A stretch of 64,000 nt of DNA from Cellulosimicrobium marinum (lineage in GTDB: Bacteria > Actinomycetota > Actinomycetes > Actinomycetales > Cellulomonadaceae): NCBI RefSeq assembly GCF_020551945.1, contig NZ_JAJBZH010000006.1, positions 162,281-226,280 on the forward strand, given 5' to 3'. Of this stretch, positions 9,469-18,062 are shown piece by piece (position 1 is the stretch's first letter; every line of letters starts with the position of its first letter). The notes under the pieces were generated by a model that was given only the letters and a program-made list of their open reading frames with translations, was not told the origin of the DNA and did not search any database. Made by a program: the position numbers and the translations under genes.

Positions 9469-10605
9469 GTGACGACGATCGGATCGGTGGTGCTCGCGGG
9501 CGGCGGGACGGCGGGGCACGTGAACCCGCTCCTCGCGGTGGCGGACGAGCTGCGGGCGCGCGAGCCGGGCCTGGTGGTGACCGCGCTGGGCGTCGCGGGC
9601 GGGCTCGAGGACGACCTGGTGCCCGCGCGCGGCTACCCGCTGCGCCACGTGCCCCGGGTGCCGCTGCCGCGGCGCCCCAGCGCCGAGTGGATCAACCTGC
9701 CCGGCCGCTTCAAGGCCGCCGTCGACGCCGCGGGCGCGGCGATCGACGAGACCCGTGCCCGCGCCGTCGTCGGGTTCGGCGGCTACGTGTCCACGCCGGC
9801 CTACGTCGCGGCGCACCGCCGCGGCGTCCCGGTGGTCGTGCACGAGCAGAACGCCCGTCCGGGCCTGGCCAACCGCGCGGGCGCGCGCTGGGCGTCACGG
9901 GTGGGCGTGACCTTCCCCGGGACCCCGCTCAAGGGCGGCGTGGTCACGGGGCTGCCGCTGCGCAGCGAGATCGCCGACCTCGTCGCGGCCCGCGCCGCCG
10001 ACCCCGCGGGCGTCCGCGCACGTGCGGCGTCCGCGCTCGGCCTCGACCCCGCCGTGCGCACGCTCCTCGTCACCGGCGGGTCGCTCGGGGCGCAGAGCCT
10101 CAACACGGCGGTGTCGGGCGCGGCGGCCGACCTGCTCGGGTCCGGTGCACAGGTGCTCCACCTCACCGGGAAGGGCAAGGACGGGCCCGTGCGCGACGCG
10201 GTCGCGTCCGCGGGCGGGAACGGTGCCCGCTACGAGGTCCTCGAGTACCTCCCCGAGATGCAGCTCGGGCTCGCCGTCGCCGACCTGGTCGTGTGCCGGG
10301 CCGGTGCCGGGACGGTCGGCGAGCTCGCGGCGCTGGGCATCCCGGCCGTGTACGTCCCGCTGCCCATCGGCAACGGGGAGCAGCGTCTCAACGCCGCACC
10401 GGTCGTCGACGCGGGCGGCGGGCTCCTCGTGGACGACGCCGCGCTCGACGCCGGGTGGGTGGCGCACCACGTCCCCGCCCTCCTCCAGGACGCCTCCCGG
10501 CTCGGGGCGATGGCCGACGCGGCCGGTGCCGCGGGGGTCCGCGACGGGGCTGCGCGGGTCGCCGACCTCGTCGCGCAGGCCGTCGCCGAGAGCGACCGGT
10601 CGTGA
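9469..10605 (+). CDS. murG: Lipid II synthase MurG (GlcNAc transferase)
   Basis: 378 residues, with a GTG start preceded by AGGAAGGAC. MurG transfers GlcNAc from UDP-GlcNAc to lipid I on the cytoplasmic face, forming lipid II. It shows the GT-28 N-terminal glycine loop GGGTAGHVNP (11-20), the membrane-proximal hydrophobic patch, VHEQNARPGLANR, the second-domain loop TGGSLGAQSLN, and the donor-binding stretch CRAGAGTVGELAALG. The length is normal. murC overlaps by GTGA. Confidence 0.95.
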   Translation: MTTIGSVVLAGGGTAGHVNPLLAVADELRAREPGLVVTALGVAGGLEDDLVPARGYPLRHVPRVPLPRRPSAEWINLPGRFKAAVDAAGAAIDETRARAVVGFGGYVSTPAYVAAHRRGVPVVVHEQNARPGLANRAGARWASRVGVTFPGTPLKGGVVTGLPLRSEIADLVAARAADPAGVRARAASALGLDPAVRTLLVTGGSLGAQSLNTAVSGAAADLLGSGAQVLHLTGKGKDGPVRDAVASAGGNGARYEVLEYLPEMQLGLAVADLVVCRAGAGTVGELAALGIPAVYVPLPIGNGEQRLNAAPVVDAGGGLLVDDAALDAGWVAHHVPALLQDASRLGAMADAAGAAGVRDGAARVADLVAQAVAESDRS

Positions 10606-12047
10606 GCAGGCCGTCCGACGTCCCGCGCCTCGCGGACCTCGGGACCGTGCACCTCGTCGGCGTCGGCGGGGCCGGGATGTCGGTCGTCGCGCGGCTGCTC
10701 GTCGCGCGTGGGCTGGACGTCCAGGGCTCCGACGCCCGGGACGGCGAGACCCTCGCAGCGCTGCGCGCCGACGGCGTGCGCACCTGGGTGGGGCACGACG
10801 CCGCGCACGTCACCGGGGCGGACACGCTCGTCGTGTCGAGCGCGGTCCGCGCGTCGAACCCCGAGCTCGCGGAGGCGCGCTCGCGGGGACTGCGCGTCCT
10901 GCACCGGTCGCAGGCGCTCGCGGCGCTCATGGCGGACGGGCGTGCCGTCGCGGTCGCCGGGGCGCACGGCAAGACGACGACGTCGGCCATGATCGCGACG
11001 ACGCTACGGGGTACGGGGCAGGACCCGTCGTTCGCGGTGGGCGGGACCGTGCTCACCGCCGCAGGCCCGGTCCCGGGCGGGCACCTCGGGAGCGGCGACG
11101 TGCTCGTCGCCGAGGCCGACGAGTCGGACGGGTCGTTCCTCAACTACGCGCCCGACGTCGCGGTCGTGACCAACGTCGAGCCCGACCACCTGGACCACTA
11201 CGGGTCCCGTGAGGCGTTCGAGCAGGCGTTCGTCGACTTCGCCGCCCGGATCCGCCCGGGCGGGACGCTCGTCGCGTGCGCCGACGACCCCGGGTCCCGC
11301 GCCCTGGCGGCCGCCCACGTCGCGGCGGGCGGCGCCGTCGTCACCTACGGGACGTCCGCGGACGCCGACGTCCGGGTGGCCGACGTCGAGGCCGTCGGGG
11401 CCGACGGCGCGCGCGGGGGCGTGCGTGCCGTGCTCTCGGGTGCGGTCGGGGGCGTGGGGCTCGGGACCGTCGAGCTCGTCCTGCGCGTCCCCGGGGCCCA
11501 CAACGCGCTCAACGCGACGGCCGCGGTGGTCACCGCCGTGCTGCTCGGCGTCGACCCGGCGGCTGCCGCGTCCGCCGCTCACGACTTCCTCGGCACCGGG
11601 CGCCGGTTCGAGCCGCGCGGAGAGGCGGGCGGGGTGCGGGTGGTCGACGACTACGCCCACCACCCGACGGAGATCGCCGCGCTCCTCGCGGCGGCGCGCC
11701 CGGTCGCGGGCGACGGGCGCGTCCTCGTGCTCTTCCAGCCGCACCTGTACTCGCGGACCCGGGCGTTCGCGCGCGAGTTCGCGGACGCCCTCGGGGCGGC
11801 GGACCGTGTGGTGGTCACGGGCGTGTACGCGGCACGCGAGGACCTCGACCCGGAGGTGGACGCCCGCACGATCGCCGACCTCGTCCGGCCCGGGGTCGCG
11901 GACGCGGTCGAGGACCGGCTCGCCGCGGCGCGCCACGTCACAGGTCTGGCACGGCCCGGCGACCTCGTGCTCACCGTCGGGGCCGGCGACGTGACGGAGC
12001 TCGGGCCCGTGATCCTCGACACGCTCGCCGGGTCGGACGTGCGCTGA
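10602..12047 (+). CDS. murC: UDP-MurNAc:L-Ala ligase MurC
   Basis: 481 residues from the GTG overlapping murG. MurC attaches L-Ala to UDP-MurNAc, the first peptide addition. It has the N-terminal dinucleotide-like loop HLVGVGGAGMS (17-27), the ATP loop GAHGKTTT with Lys124, the central EADESDGSFLNY motif, and the C-terminal DDYAHHPTEI. ftsQ begins in a TGATG overlap. Motifs and length are ordinary, so function is not in doubt. Confidence 0.95.
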   Translation: MSRPSDVPRLADLGTVHLVGVGGAGMSVVARLLVARGLDVQGSDARDGETLAALRADGVRTWVGHDAAHVTGADTLVVSSAVRASNPELAEARSRGLRVLHRSQALAALMADGRAVAVAGAHGKTTTSAMIATTLRGTGQDPSFAVGGTVLTAAGPVPGGHLGSGDVLVAEADESDGSFLNYAPDVAVVTNVEPDHLDHYGSREAFEQAFVDFAARIRPGGTLVACADDPGSRALAAAHVAAGGAVVTYGTSADADVRVADVEAVGADGARGGVRAVLSGAVGGVGLGTVELVLRVPGAHNALNATAAVVTAVLLGVDPAAAASAAHDFLGTGRRFEPRGEAGGVRVVDDYAHHPTEIAALLAAARPVAGDGRVLVLFQPHLYSRTRAFAREFADALGAADRVVVTGVYAAREDLDPEVDARTIADLVRPGVADAVEDRLAAARHVTGLARPGDLVLTVGAGDVTELGPVILDTLAGSDVR

Positions 12048-13102
12048 TGCGGCCGCCGCCCCGTCCCCGCCCGCCCCGCCCTCCGCGCGCGACGCCCGGC
12101 GTGTCCTCGGGCGCGCCCGTGGCCGGTACCCGTGGCCCGTCCGACGCCGGCCCGGCGGCGCATGGCGGTCAGGGACGGGACGCGACGGGAGAGGGCGGTG
12201 CGCCGCGCACGGGGGCGGTCCCGCGCGCGACGGCGTCGACGGACGTCGTGACGACGTCGGTCCCGCGCGTCGCTCCCACGCGGAAGGCGGCCCCCGGGCG
12301 GACGGGCACGGTCCCGCGAGTGACTGCACGGACCACCGGTGCGGTGCCGCGGCCGGCCGACGGCGGCGTGGTCTCGCACGGGATGGCCCGGCGCCTCGCC
12401 GAGCGCGACGCCATGCGGCGCCACCGCGCGCTGCGGCTCGTCGCCTGGTGGACCGCCGGGGTTGTCGTCATGGCCGGTCTGGTGTGGGTGGCCTTCTTCT
12501 CCCCGGTGCTCGGCCTGCGGACGCAGGACGTGACGATCAGCGGGGAGGGCACGGTCGTCGACCCGGTGCAGGTTGCCGCCCTCGTGGCGGCGGAGGAGGG
12601 CACGCCGCTGCCGCGCCTGGACACCGTGGCGCTGCGCGACGAGGTCCTCGCGCTCAACGGCGTCCGGGACGTGGAGATCCGGCGCACGTGGCCCCACGGG
12701 CTGGACGTGCGGCTGGAGTCGCGCGAGCCGGTCGCGGCGGTGCCCGTCGACGACGGGTTCGCGCTCCTCGACGCGGACGGCGTACGGGTCCGCACGGACC
12801 CGGCGGTGCCCGACGAGCTCCCCGAGGTGGAGGTGCCGCTCGACGACGTGGACGCGCTCGACGCCGCGCTCGTGCTGCTCAACGCGCTGCCCCCGGACCT
12901 CGGGGCCGAGGTCGCCGAGGTGTCGGCGGAGACGCGGGACGCGGTGGTGATGCGCCTGCGCGACGGGGCGACGGTGGAGTGGGGGAGCGCGGAGGACGCG
13001 GCGCTCAAGGTGCGGGTGCTGGAGACGCTGCGGAGCGTGCCCGAGAACGCGGAGGCGACGGTCTTCGACGTCTCGGCGCCCACGCTGCCGGTGACGCGGT
13101 AG
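12047..13102 (+). CDS. ftsQ: Divisome protein FtsQ
   Basis: 351 residues. FtsQ is a bitopic divisome scaffold that recruits FtsL/FtsB-type proteins and FtsW/FtsI. The first 125 residues are a Pro/Arg/Thr-rich cytoplasmic tail, unusually long compared with enterobacterial FtsQ. A TM helix follows (about 131-152), then a POTRA domain (VTISGEGTVVD to RLESREPVA), then the FtsQ beta domain. The ATG overlaps the murC stop (TGATG). It ends 188 bp before ftsZ, the first clear break in the cluster. Confidence 0.93.
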   Translation: MRPPPRPRPPRPPRATPGVSSGAPVAGTRGPSDAGPAAHGGQGRDATGEGGAPRTGAVPRATASTDVVTTSVPRVAPTRKAAPGRTGTVPRVTARTTGAVPRPADGGVVSHGMARRLAERDAMRRHRALRLVAWWTAGVVVMAGLVWVAFFSPVLGLRTQDVTISGEGTVVDPVQVAALVAAEEGTPLPRLDTVALRDEVLALNGVRDVEIRRTWPHGLDVRLESREPVAAVPVDDGFALLDADGVRVRTDPAVPDELPEVEVPLDDVDALDAALVLLNALPPDLGAEVAEVSAETRDAVVMRLRDGATVEWGSAEDAALKVRVLETLRSVPENAEATVFDVSAPTLPVTR

Positions 13103-13208
13103 CGGGCGTGGTGCGCCGGACCGGGACCGGACCGGAGAACCGGCGCGAGCACGATCGCCGACACGCGCGGGCGGGTCGTTGATGAAGGGAATGTCGGCCC
13201 CTACCGTC

Positions 13209-13261
13209 GACACATGGCACCACCTGACATAACTCTAACCCTCTAGTTGAGGGTGAAGGTT
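13209..13261 (+). promoter_or_regulatory. Palindromic element upstream of ftsZ
   Basis: In the 188-bp ftsQ-ftsZ gap, AACTCTAACCCTC (13231-13243) and GAGGGTGAAGGTT (13249-13261) form an imperfect 13-bp inverted repeat (10 of 13 pairs, the inner six perfect) around TAGTT. A further AGGGT follows at 13263-13267. It is AT-rich against the local background and 30 bp before the ftsZ start, suiting an operator or an RNA hairpin. A GACAC at 13209-13213 matches the core of the streptomycete WhiA site, but such a short match is weak evidence. Confidence 0.5.
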
Positions 13262-13290
13262 CAGGGTCTGACAGATCGAGAGGCATCGAC

Positions 13291-14637
13291 GTGGCAACTC
13301 CGCAGAACTACCTGGCCGTGATCAAGGTGGTCGGCATCGGCGGCGGTGGCGTGAACGCCGTCAACCGGATGATCGAGGTCGGCCTCAAGGGCGTCGAGTT
13401 CATCGCCATCAACACCGACGCGCAGGCCCTGCTGATGTCGGACGCCGACGTCAAGCTCGACGTCGGCCGCGAGCTGACGCGCGGGCTCGGGGCGGGCGCC
13501 GACCCGGAGGTGGGCAAGAAGGCCGCCGAGGACCACGCCGAGGAGATCGAGGACGTCCTGCGGGGCGCCGACATGGTCTTCGTCACGGCGGGCGAGGGCG
13601 GTGGCACGGGCACCGGCGGCGCGCCCGTCGTCGCCCGGATCGCGCGGTCGCTCGGCGCGCTGACCGTCGGTGTCGTCACCCGTCCGTTCACGTTCGAGGG
13701 CCGCCGCCGCTCGGTCCAGGCGGACCAGGGCATCGAGAACCTGCGCAACGAGGTCGACACCCTCATCGTCATCCCCAACGACCGCCTCCTGTCGATGTCC
13801 GACCGCAACGTCAGCGCGCTGCAGGCCTTCCACCAGGCCGACCAGGTGCTGCTGTCCGGTGTGCAGGGCATCACGGACCTCATCACGACGCCCGGTCTCA
13901 TCAACCTCGACTTCGCGGACGTGAAGTCCGTCATGCAGGGCGCCGGCAGCGCGCTCATGGGCATCGGGTCGGCGCGGGGCGAGGACCGTGCCGTGCAGGC
14001 CGCGGAGCTCGCGATCTCGTCGCCGCTCCTGGAGGCGAGCATCGACGGGGCCCACGGCGTGCTGCTGTCGATCCAGGGCGGCTCCGACCTGGGCCTCTTC
14101 GAGATCAACGAGGCCGCCCGCCTCGTCCACGAGGCCGCGCACACCGAGGCGAACATCATCTTCGGCGCAGTGATCGACGACGCGCTGGGCGACGAGGTCC
14201 GGGTGACCGTGATCGCGGCCGGCTTCGACGGCGGCGCGCCCCAGGTGCGTGCGGACGGCCGAGGTCTCGGCCAGGTCGCCGGGTCGCCGCAGCGGCCCGC
14301 CACGAGCGCCGTCCCGGTGGTTCCGGGCGCCCGCCCGGCCACGGTGCCGGGGGCGACCACGGGCGCGCACACCCTGCCCCGCCCGGTCGTGCCGATCGCG
14401 ACCGACGGCGACGACGTCCCCGTGACGCTCGACGGCGGGAGCGGGCCCGTCCCCGTCCAGCCGCCCGCACCCGCGCCGACGTTCACGGTCGTCGGGTCCG
14501 AGCAGCCCGCCAACCACAACGCCGAGCCGGCCGCGGGCGGGCAGAACCCCGGCGTCGAGGTGCCCCCGCGCATCTACGACGAGGAGCCCGCGCGTCGCAA
14601 GGTCGAGGAGCTCGACGTGCCCGACTTCCTCAAGTGA
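13291..14637 (+). CDS. ftsZ: Cell division GTPase FtsZ
   Basis: 448 residues, GTG start with upstream GAGAGG. FtsZ polymerises into the Z-ring that organises septation. The tubulin-type GTPase domain has the signature GGGTGTGG at 103-110 and the T7 loop [11 protein letters not shown], with catalytic Asp for GTP hydrolysis across the dimer. A Pro/Ala/Gly-rich linker of about 110 residues follows, ending in the conserved peptide DVPDFLK that binds SepF and other partners. No ftsA is present, as expected in actinobacteria, where SepF is the membrane anchor. pgeF overlaps by GTGA. Confidence 0.98.
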   Translation: MATPQNYLAVIKVVGIGGGGVNAVNRMIEVGLKGVEFIAINTDAQALLMSDADVKLDVGRELTRGLGAGADPEVGKKAAEDHAEEIEDVLRGADMVFVTAGEGGGTGTGGAPVVARIARSLGALTVGVVTRPFTFEGRRRSVQADQGIENLRNEVDTLIVIPNDRLLSMSDRNVSALQAFHQADQVLLSGVQGITDLITTPGLINLDFADVKSVMQGAGSALMGIGSARGEDRAVQAAELAISSPLLEASIDGAHGVLLSIQGGSDLGLFEINEAARLVHEAAHTEANIIFGAVIDDALGDEVRVTVIAAGFDGGAPQVRADGRGLGQVAGSPQRPATSAVPVVPGARPATVPGATTGAHTLPRPVVPIATDGDDVPVTLDGGSGPVPVQPPAPAPTFTVVGSEQPANHNAEPAAGGQNPGVEVPPRIYDEEPARRKVEELDVPDFLK

Positions 14638-15425
14638 CGGCCCGGCCGGCGCCCGCCGAGGGCGCGGTCCTGCCCGTGCTCGAGGCGGACCTCGGTCCCG
14701 GCGTCCGCGCCGGGTTCACGACCCGCGCCGGAGGCGTGTCGCCGGTCCCGTGGGACAGCCTCGACCTCGGGCTGGGGGTCGGCGACGAGCCGGAGCGGGT
14801 GCGGCGCAACCGTGCGCGCGTGGCGCAGTGGCTGGGGCGGCGGGTCGCCTTCGCGACGCAGGTCCACGGGACGCGGGTGCACGTGGTCGACGCCGCGTGG
14901 CCGGCCGGGTCGGCCGACGTGCCGGACTCGGTGGGCGAGGCCGACGCCCTCGTCACCCGGGGCGGCGCCGGGCTGGGCGTGCTCGTCGCGGACTGCGTCC
15001 CGGTTCTGCTGGCGGATCCCGTCGCGCGGGTCGTGGCGGTGGCGCACGCCGGCCGCCGGGGTGTCGCCGACGGCGTGGTCGCGCACGTCCTCGACGCCCT
15101 GGTCTCCGTGGGGGCCGACCTCGGGCAGGTGCGGGCCGCCGTCGGCCCGTCGGCCTGCGGCCGGTGCTACGAGGTTCCCGCCCCGATGCGCGACGCCCTC
15201 GCCGCGTCGCGCCCGGCGGCGTGGTCGACGACGCGGTGGGGGACCGCGGCGCTCGACCTCCCCGCCGCCGTGGAGGCGGACCTGCGGGCGGGAGGTGTCC
15301 CCGTGGTCGAGCGGTCCGGCGCCTGCACCCTGGAGGACGCGCGCTTCTTCTCCCACCGCCGGGCCGTCCGGGAGGGCGCGACGACCGGCCGCTTCGCCGG
15401 GGTCGTCGCGCTCGACGCGGCCTGA
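14634..15425 (+). CDS. pgeF: Peptidoglycan editing factor PgeF (YfiH/DUF152 family)
   Basis: 263 residues, GTG start overlapping the ftsZ stop. Family members are Cu/Zn-dependent laccase-like or purine-nucleoside-acting enzymes; PgeF in E. coli protects peptidoglycan composition. Visible family features are [10 protein letters not shown] near the N-terminus, [17 protein letters not shown] with the metal-ligand Cys, [16 protein letters not shown] with the ligand His, and the [11 protein letters not shown] motif. Its place after ftsZ is conserved in Gram-positives. The exact physiological substrate here is unknown. Confidence 0.9.
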   Translation: MTARPAPAEGAVLPVLEADLGPGVRAGFTTRAGGVSPVPWDSLDLGLGVGDEPERVRRNRARVAQWLGRRVAFATQVHGTRVHVVDAAWPAGSADVPDSVGEADALVTRGGAGLGVLVADCVPVLLADPVARVVAVAHAGRRGVADGVVAHVLDALVSVGADLGQVRAAVGPSACGRCYEVPAPMRDALAASRPAAWSTTRWGTAALDLPAAVEADLRAGGVPVVERSGACTLEDARFFSHRRAVREGATTGRFAGVVALDAA

Positions 15426-15489
15426 CGCGACCGGTCCCGGTTCACCCGGCCCGGGCGTGTCGCTCCCGACGCTCGCCGACCGCGCGGTT

Positions 15490-15495
15490 TAGCGT
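15490..15495 (+). promoter_or_regulatory. Possible -10 element of sepF
   Basis: TAGCGT lies 60 bp before the sepF start in the 130-bp pgeF-sepF gap. A BamHI-type palindrome GTGGATCCAC follows at 15494-15503. No good -35 is seen, so support is moderate only. Confidence 0.35.
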
Positions 15496-15555
15496 GGATC
15501 CACTGGTCCGACGACCGGTGTCCGACGGTGACGAGTGAGGACGGAGCCAAGGCCC

Positions 15556-16038
15556 ATGGCGGGAGCGCTGCGCAAGACCATGCTGTATCTGGGCCTCGCG
15601 GACGATCGTGGCGAGGTCGAGCAGGACGAGTACGTCGAGGACTACGACGAGACGGGGGCGGACGTGCCGCAGGACTACCAGGCCCAGGTGACCCCGCTGC
15701 ACCGCGCGCTCGGTCCGCGCGAGGTGCCGCAGACCACCATGTCGGCCGCGGAGCTGCGGCGGATCACGACGGTGCACCCGCGCTCGTACAACGACGCGCG
15801 CGTGATCGGCGAGGCGTTCCGGGGCGGCACCCCGGTCATCATGAACCTCTCCGACATGGACGACGCGGACGCGAAGCGCCTCGTCGACTTCTCCGCCGGC
15901 CTGATCTTCGGGCTGCACGGGGCGATCGAGCGCGTCACCAACAAGGTCTTCCTCCTGTCCCCGGAGCACGTGGAGGTCACGGGCGAGGAGCAGGCGGCCC
16001 CGGCGGAGACGCGCGCGGGGTTCTACAACCAGAGCTGA
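15556..16038 (+). CDS. sepF: SepF, membrane anchor of the Z-ring
   Basis: 160 residues from the ATG at 15556. This start gives the family's amphipathic N-terminus [14 protein letters not shown]; the in-frame GTG at 15535 would add seven residues that do not fit. SepF binds the FtsZ C-terminal peptide and membranes. After an acidic linker ([11 protein letters not shown]) comes the SepF core (about 60-145) with [21 protein letters not shown] and the [11 protein letters not shown] dimer region. In actinobacteria lacking FtsA it is the essential tether. The yggS/ylmE gene often found between pgeF and sepF is missing. Confidence 0.95.
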   Translation: MAGALRKTMLYLGLADDRGEVEQDEYVEDYDETGADVPQDYQAQVTPLHRALGPREVPQTTMSAAELRRITTVHPRSYNDARVIGEAFRGGTPVIMNLSDMDDADAKRLVDFSAGLIFGLHGAIERVTNKVFLLSPEHVEVTGEEQAAPAETRAGFYNQS

Positions 16039-16058
16039 CTCCCCGCCCACGGCGCCCA

Positions 16059-16098
16059 CCTCCGCCCGTGCACCCCTCACCGGGTGCGCGGGCGGAGG
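16059..16098 (+). terminator. Strong hairpin terminator after sepF
   Basis: Arms 16059-16075 and 16082-16098 pair over 17 positions, with one G-U wobble in the middle and a 6-nt loop, 21 bp after the sepF stop. There is no U-tract, typical of high-GC actinobacterial terminators. It separates sepF from yggT. Confidence 0.75.
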
Positions 16099-16194
16099 CG
16101 TTCGTGCCCGTCGCCCGCCCGCCGCCCGTCCGGAGTCCGTGAGAGCGTGTCGCGGCGGTCCTCGAGGCCCGCCGCGTCTGGCACAGTTGTCCCC

Positions 16195-16485
16195 GTGATC
16201 CTGGACCTCGTCACCGGCATCCTCGCGTTCGTCCTGTGGCTCTACCTGCTGCTGCTCATCGGTCGCCTCGTCTTCGACTGGGTGCAGGTGTTCGCCCGCG
16301 ACTGGCGACCCAAGGGGATCGTCCTCGTGCTGGCCGAGGTGATCTACACCGCGACCGACCCACCCCTGCGGCTCCTGCGCCGGGTGATCCCGCCGCTCAA
16401 CCTCGGGCAGATCCGCCTCGACCTCGGCTTCGTCGTGCTGTTCCTCGCGGTGACGATCGCCCTCCAGGTCGTGCAGAGCATCTGA
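16195..16485 (+). CDS. yggT: YggT family membrane protein
   Basis: 96 residues, GTG start chosen because the preceding codons fall in the sepF terminator region. There are two TM helices (about 1-22 and 72-92) around a short loop with the family motif RLVFDWVQVFARDWRPKG and the TDPPLRLLRRVIPP segment. YggT proteins sit next to sepF/divIVA in Gram-positives and are linked to division or osmotic tolerance, but the biochemical role is unknown. It is monocistronic here, between the sepF terminator and divIVA. Confidence 0.85.
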   Translation: MILDLVTGILAFVLWLYLLLLIGRLVFDWVQVFARDWRPKGIVLVLAEVIYTATDPPLRLLRRVIPPLNLGQIRLDLGFVVLFLAVTIALQVVQSI

Positions 16486-16642
16486 GCGCACGCTGAGACG
16501 CACGTCACCGGCGTCGAGGCGTGTCGCCGGGCGCGCCCGGTTCGTCCGGGTCGGGGCGTCCGACCTGCACGGTATCTCCGCGTGTCCTCCCCGATCCCCG
16601 CGGTCAGGGCGGGCAGGGTCGTCGCTCGCGGCGCGCTCGTGC

Positions 16643-16666
16643 GCCCCGCTCCCGCCCCTGCGGGGC
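16643..16666 (+). terminator. Weak hairpin between yggT and divIVA
   Basis: GCCCCGC (16643-16649) pairs with GCGGGGC (16660-16666) over a 10-nt loop in the 254-bp yggT-divIVA gap. It could end yggT transcription or sit in the divIVA promoter, because TACTTT follows at 16676. Nothing else is recognised in this gap. Confidence 0.35.
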
Positions 16667-16739
16667 AATCTCCGCTACTTTGGACTCTGGTGATCGCGAG
16701 GTCGCCCGGACCGACACGCAGAAGCAACGAGGTGAACCG

Positions 16740-17405
16740 ATGGCACTGCTCACTGCAGAAGACATCCTGAACAAGAAGTTCTCGGCGACGAAGTTCCGCG
16801 AAGGGTACGACGTCGAAGAGGTCGACGACTTCTTGGACGAGGTGGTGAGGACCCTCAACTCCGTCCAGGAGGAGAACGAGGACCTCAAGTCGAAGCTCGC
16901 CGCCGCGGAGCGTCGCGTCGCGGAGCTCAGCCGTGCCGACGCCTCCTCCGCCGCCGCGGTGCAGCCCGCCGTCGTCGACGCCCCGGCGGAGCCCGAGCCT
17001 GCACCCGCCGCGCCGATCTCGCAGGCCGTCGTGGCGAAGAACTCGGCAGAGCCCGAGTCTGCCACCGGGATGCTCCAGCTGGCCCAGAAGCTGCACGACG
17101 ACTACGTGCGCTCCGGCCAGGAGGAGGGCGACCGCCTGATCGCCGAGGCGAAGGAGGAGGGCTCGCGGATCGTGAGCGAGGCCGAGGAGACGTCGCACCG
17201 CACGCTCTCCCAGCTGGAGCAGGAGCGGTCCCTCCTGGAGCGCAAGATCGACGAGCTGCGACTGTTCGAGCGCGACTACCGGACCCGCCTCAAGAGCTAC
17301 CTGCAGAACCTCCTCGGCGAGGTGGACAACCGGGGCAGCGCGCTGCCGCCGCGCAGCAACGTCGCCGGTGCGGGCCGCACCAGCGACCTCGCGCCCGGTC
17401 TCTGA
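16740..17405 (+). CDS. divIVA: Polar growth and division protein DivIVA (Wag31)
   Basis: 221 residues from the ATG at 16740, which has CGAGGTGA just upstream and gives the conserved start MALLTAEDILNKKFSATKF. DivIVA binds curved membrane at poles and septa and directs actinobacterial polar growth. The N-terminal lipid-binding domain (1-60, REGYDVEEVDDFLDEV) is followed by a coiled coil (about 40-65), an Ala/Pro/Glu-rich linker (about 70-105) and a second long coiled coil (about 110-190). Its own 254-bp upstream region suggests transcription independent of sepF. Confidence 0.95.
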   Translation: MALLTAEDILNKKFSATKFREGYDVEEVDDFLDEVVRTLNSVQEENEDLKSKLAAAERRVAELSRADASSAAAVQPAVVDAPAEPEPAPAAPISQAVVAKNSAEPESATGMLQLAQKLHDDYVRSGQEEGDRLIAEAKEEGSRIVSEAEETSHRTLSQLEQERSLLERKIDELRLFERDYRTRLKSYLQNLLGEVDNRGSALPPRSNVAGAGRTSDLAPGL

Positions 17406-17425
17406 CCTCTCGCGTCGACCGTCCG

Positions 17426-17504
17426 GCAGCGGCCGGTACGCCGACCCGCCCGCCCGAACGCCCTCCGGGGTGCGGCGTGGTGTGTTGTGCGTACCGGCCG
17501 CTGC
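17426..17504 (+). repeat. Perfect 15-bp inverted repeat with 49-nt spacer
   Basis: GCAGCGGCCGGTACG (17426-17440) and its exact reverse complement (17490-17504) flank 49 nt. The left arm starts 20 bp after the divIVA stop. The right arm lies exactly between a TTGTGC (17485-17490) and a TACTCT (17508-17513) that are 17 nt apart and look like the promoter of the next gene. It could be an operator pair or a long-loop terminator. Confidence 0.8.
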
Positions 17505-17513
17505 GTCTACTCT
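17485..17513 (+). promoter_or_regulatory. Promoter of the DksA/TraR-like gene
   Basis: -35 TTGTGC (17485-17490), 17-nt spacer, -10 TACTCT (17508-17513), then a 27-nt leader with the RBS CAGGAGG before the ATG at 17541. The spacer is the right arm of the 15-bp inverted repeat. Confidence 0.55.
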
Positions 17514-17540
17514 CGCGGCACTCGATCCAGGAGGGGCGTC

Positions 17541-18002
17541 ATGACCAAGCTCACCACCGCGGCCAGGTCGGCCGTGCGCGAACGGTTCCCGAACCTCACG
17601 AAGGACGTGAAGTCCTTCCCCGTGCGGGACGGGGAGGAGCCCTGGACGCTGCGTGAGGCGGAAGAGCTCGCCGCCGAGCTCCTCGAGGAGAAGGACCGCC
17701 TCGAGGGTGAGCTCGCCGCGGCCGACGAGGAGCTCTCGAACCTGCTCCGCCACTCGGGCGACGGCGCCGGCGACGACCAGGCCGACTCCGGGTCGAGCGC
17801 GCTCGAGCGTGAGCAGGAGCTCACCCTCGTGAACAACGTGCGCGACCTTCTCGCCCAGACGACGCACGCCCTCGACCGCATCGCCGCGGGGACGTACGCC
17901 ACCTGCGAGGCGACCGGCCTGCCGATCGGCAAGGCGCGCCTCCAGGCGTTCCCGCGCGCCAACCTCTCGGTCGAGGCCAAGCAGCGCGAGGAGCGGCGCT
18001 GA
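17541..18002 (+). CDS. DksA/TraR-family protein with degenerate zinc finger
   Basis: 153 residues, ATG with CAGGAGG 10 nt upstream. The central region is a helical hairpin (LREAEELAAELLEEKDRLEGEL to ELTLVNNVRDLL), followed by a DksA/TraR C-terminal module (about 117-153) ending KQREERR. DksA-like proteins enter the RNA polymerase secondary channel and modulate initiation. In the C4 zinc finger only the first Cys (122) remains; the other three expected positions read Thr125, Ser and Ala (CEATG, then LSVEAK). The fold may persist without zinc. Whether it still binds RNA polymerase cannot be told from sequence. Confidence 0.8.
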   Translation: MTKLTTAARSAVRERFPNLTKDVKSFPVRDGEEPWTLREAEELAAELLEEKDRLEGELAAADEELSNLLRHSGDGAGDDQADSGSSALEREQELTLVNNVRDLLAQTTHALDRIAAGTYATCEATGLPIGKARLQAFPRANLSVEAKQREERR

Positions 18003-18062
18003 ACCACGCGGGACGGTCCCGCCGAGCCCGGCGGGCCTGAGCACGTGGCAGACTTGCGGCCG

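Noticed and set aside
13209..13213. WhiA site (GACAC) as a firm ftsZ regulator
   Set aside because: A 5-bp match is expected by chance; no other support.
13263..13267. AGGGT repeats as telomere-like sequence
   Set aside because: Only three irregular copies within an inverted repeat at a chromosomal interior site.
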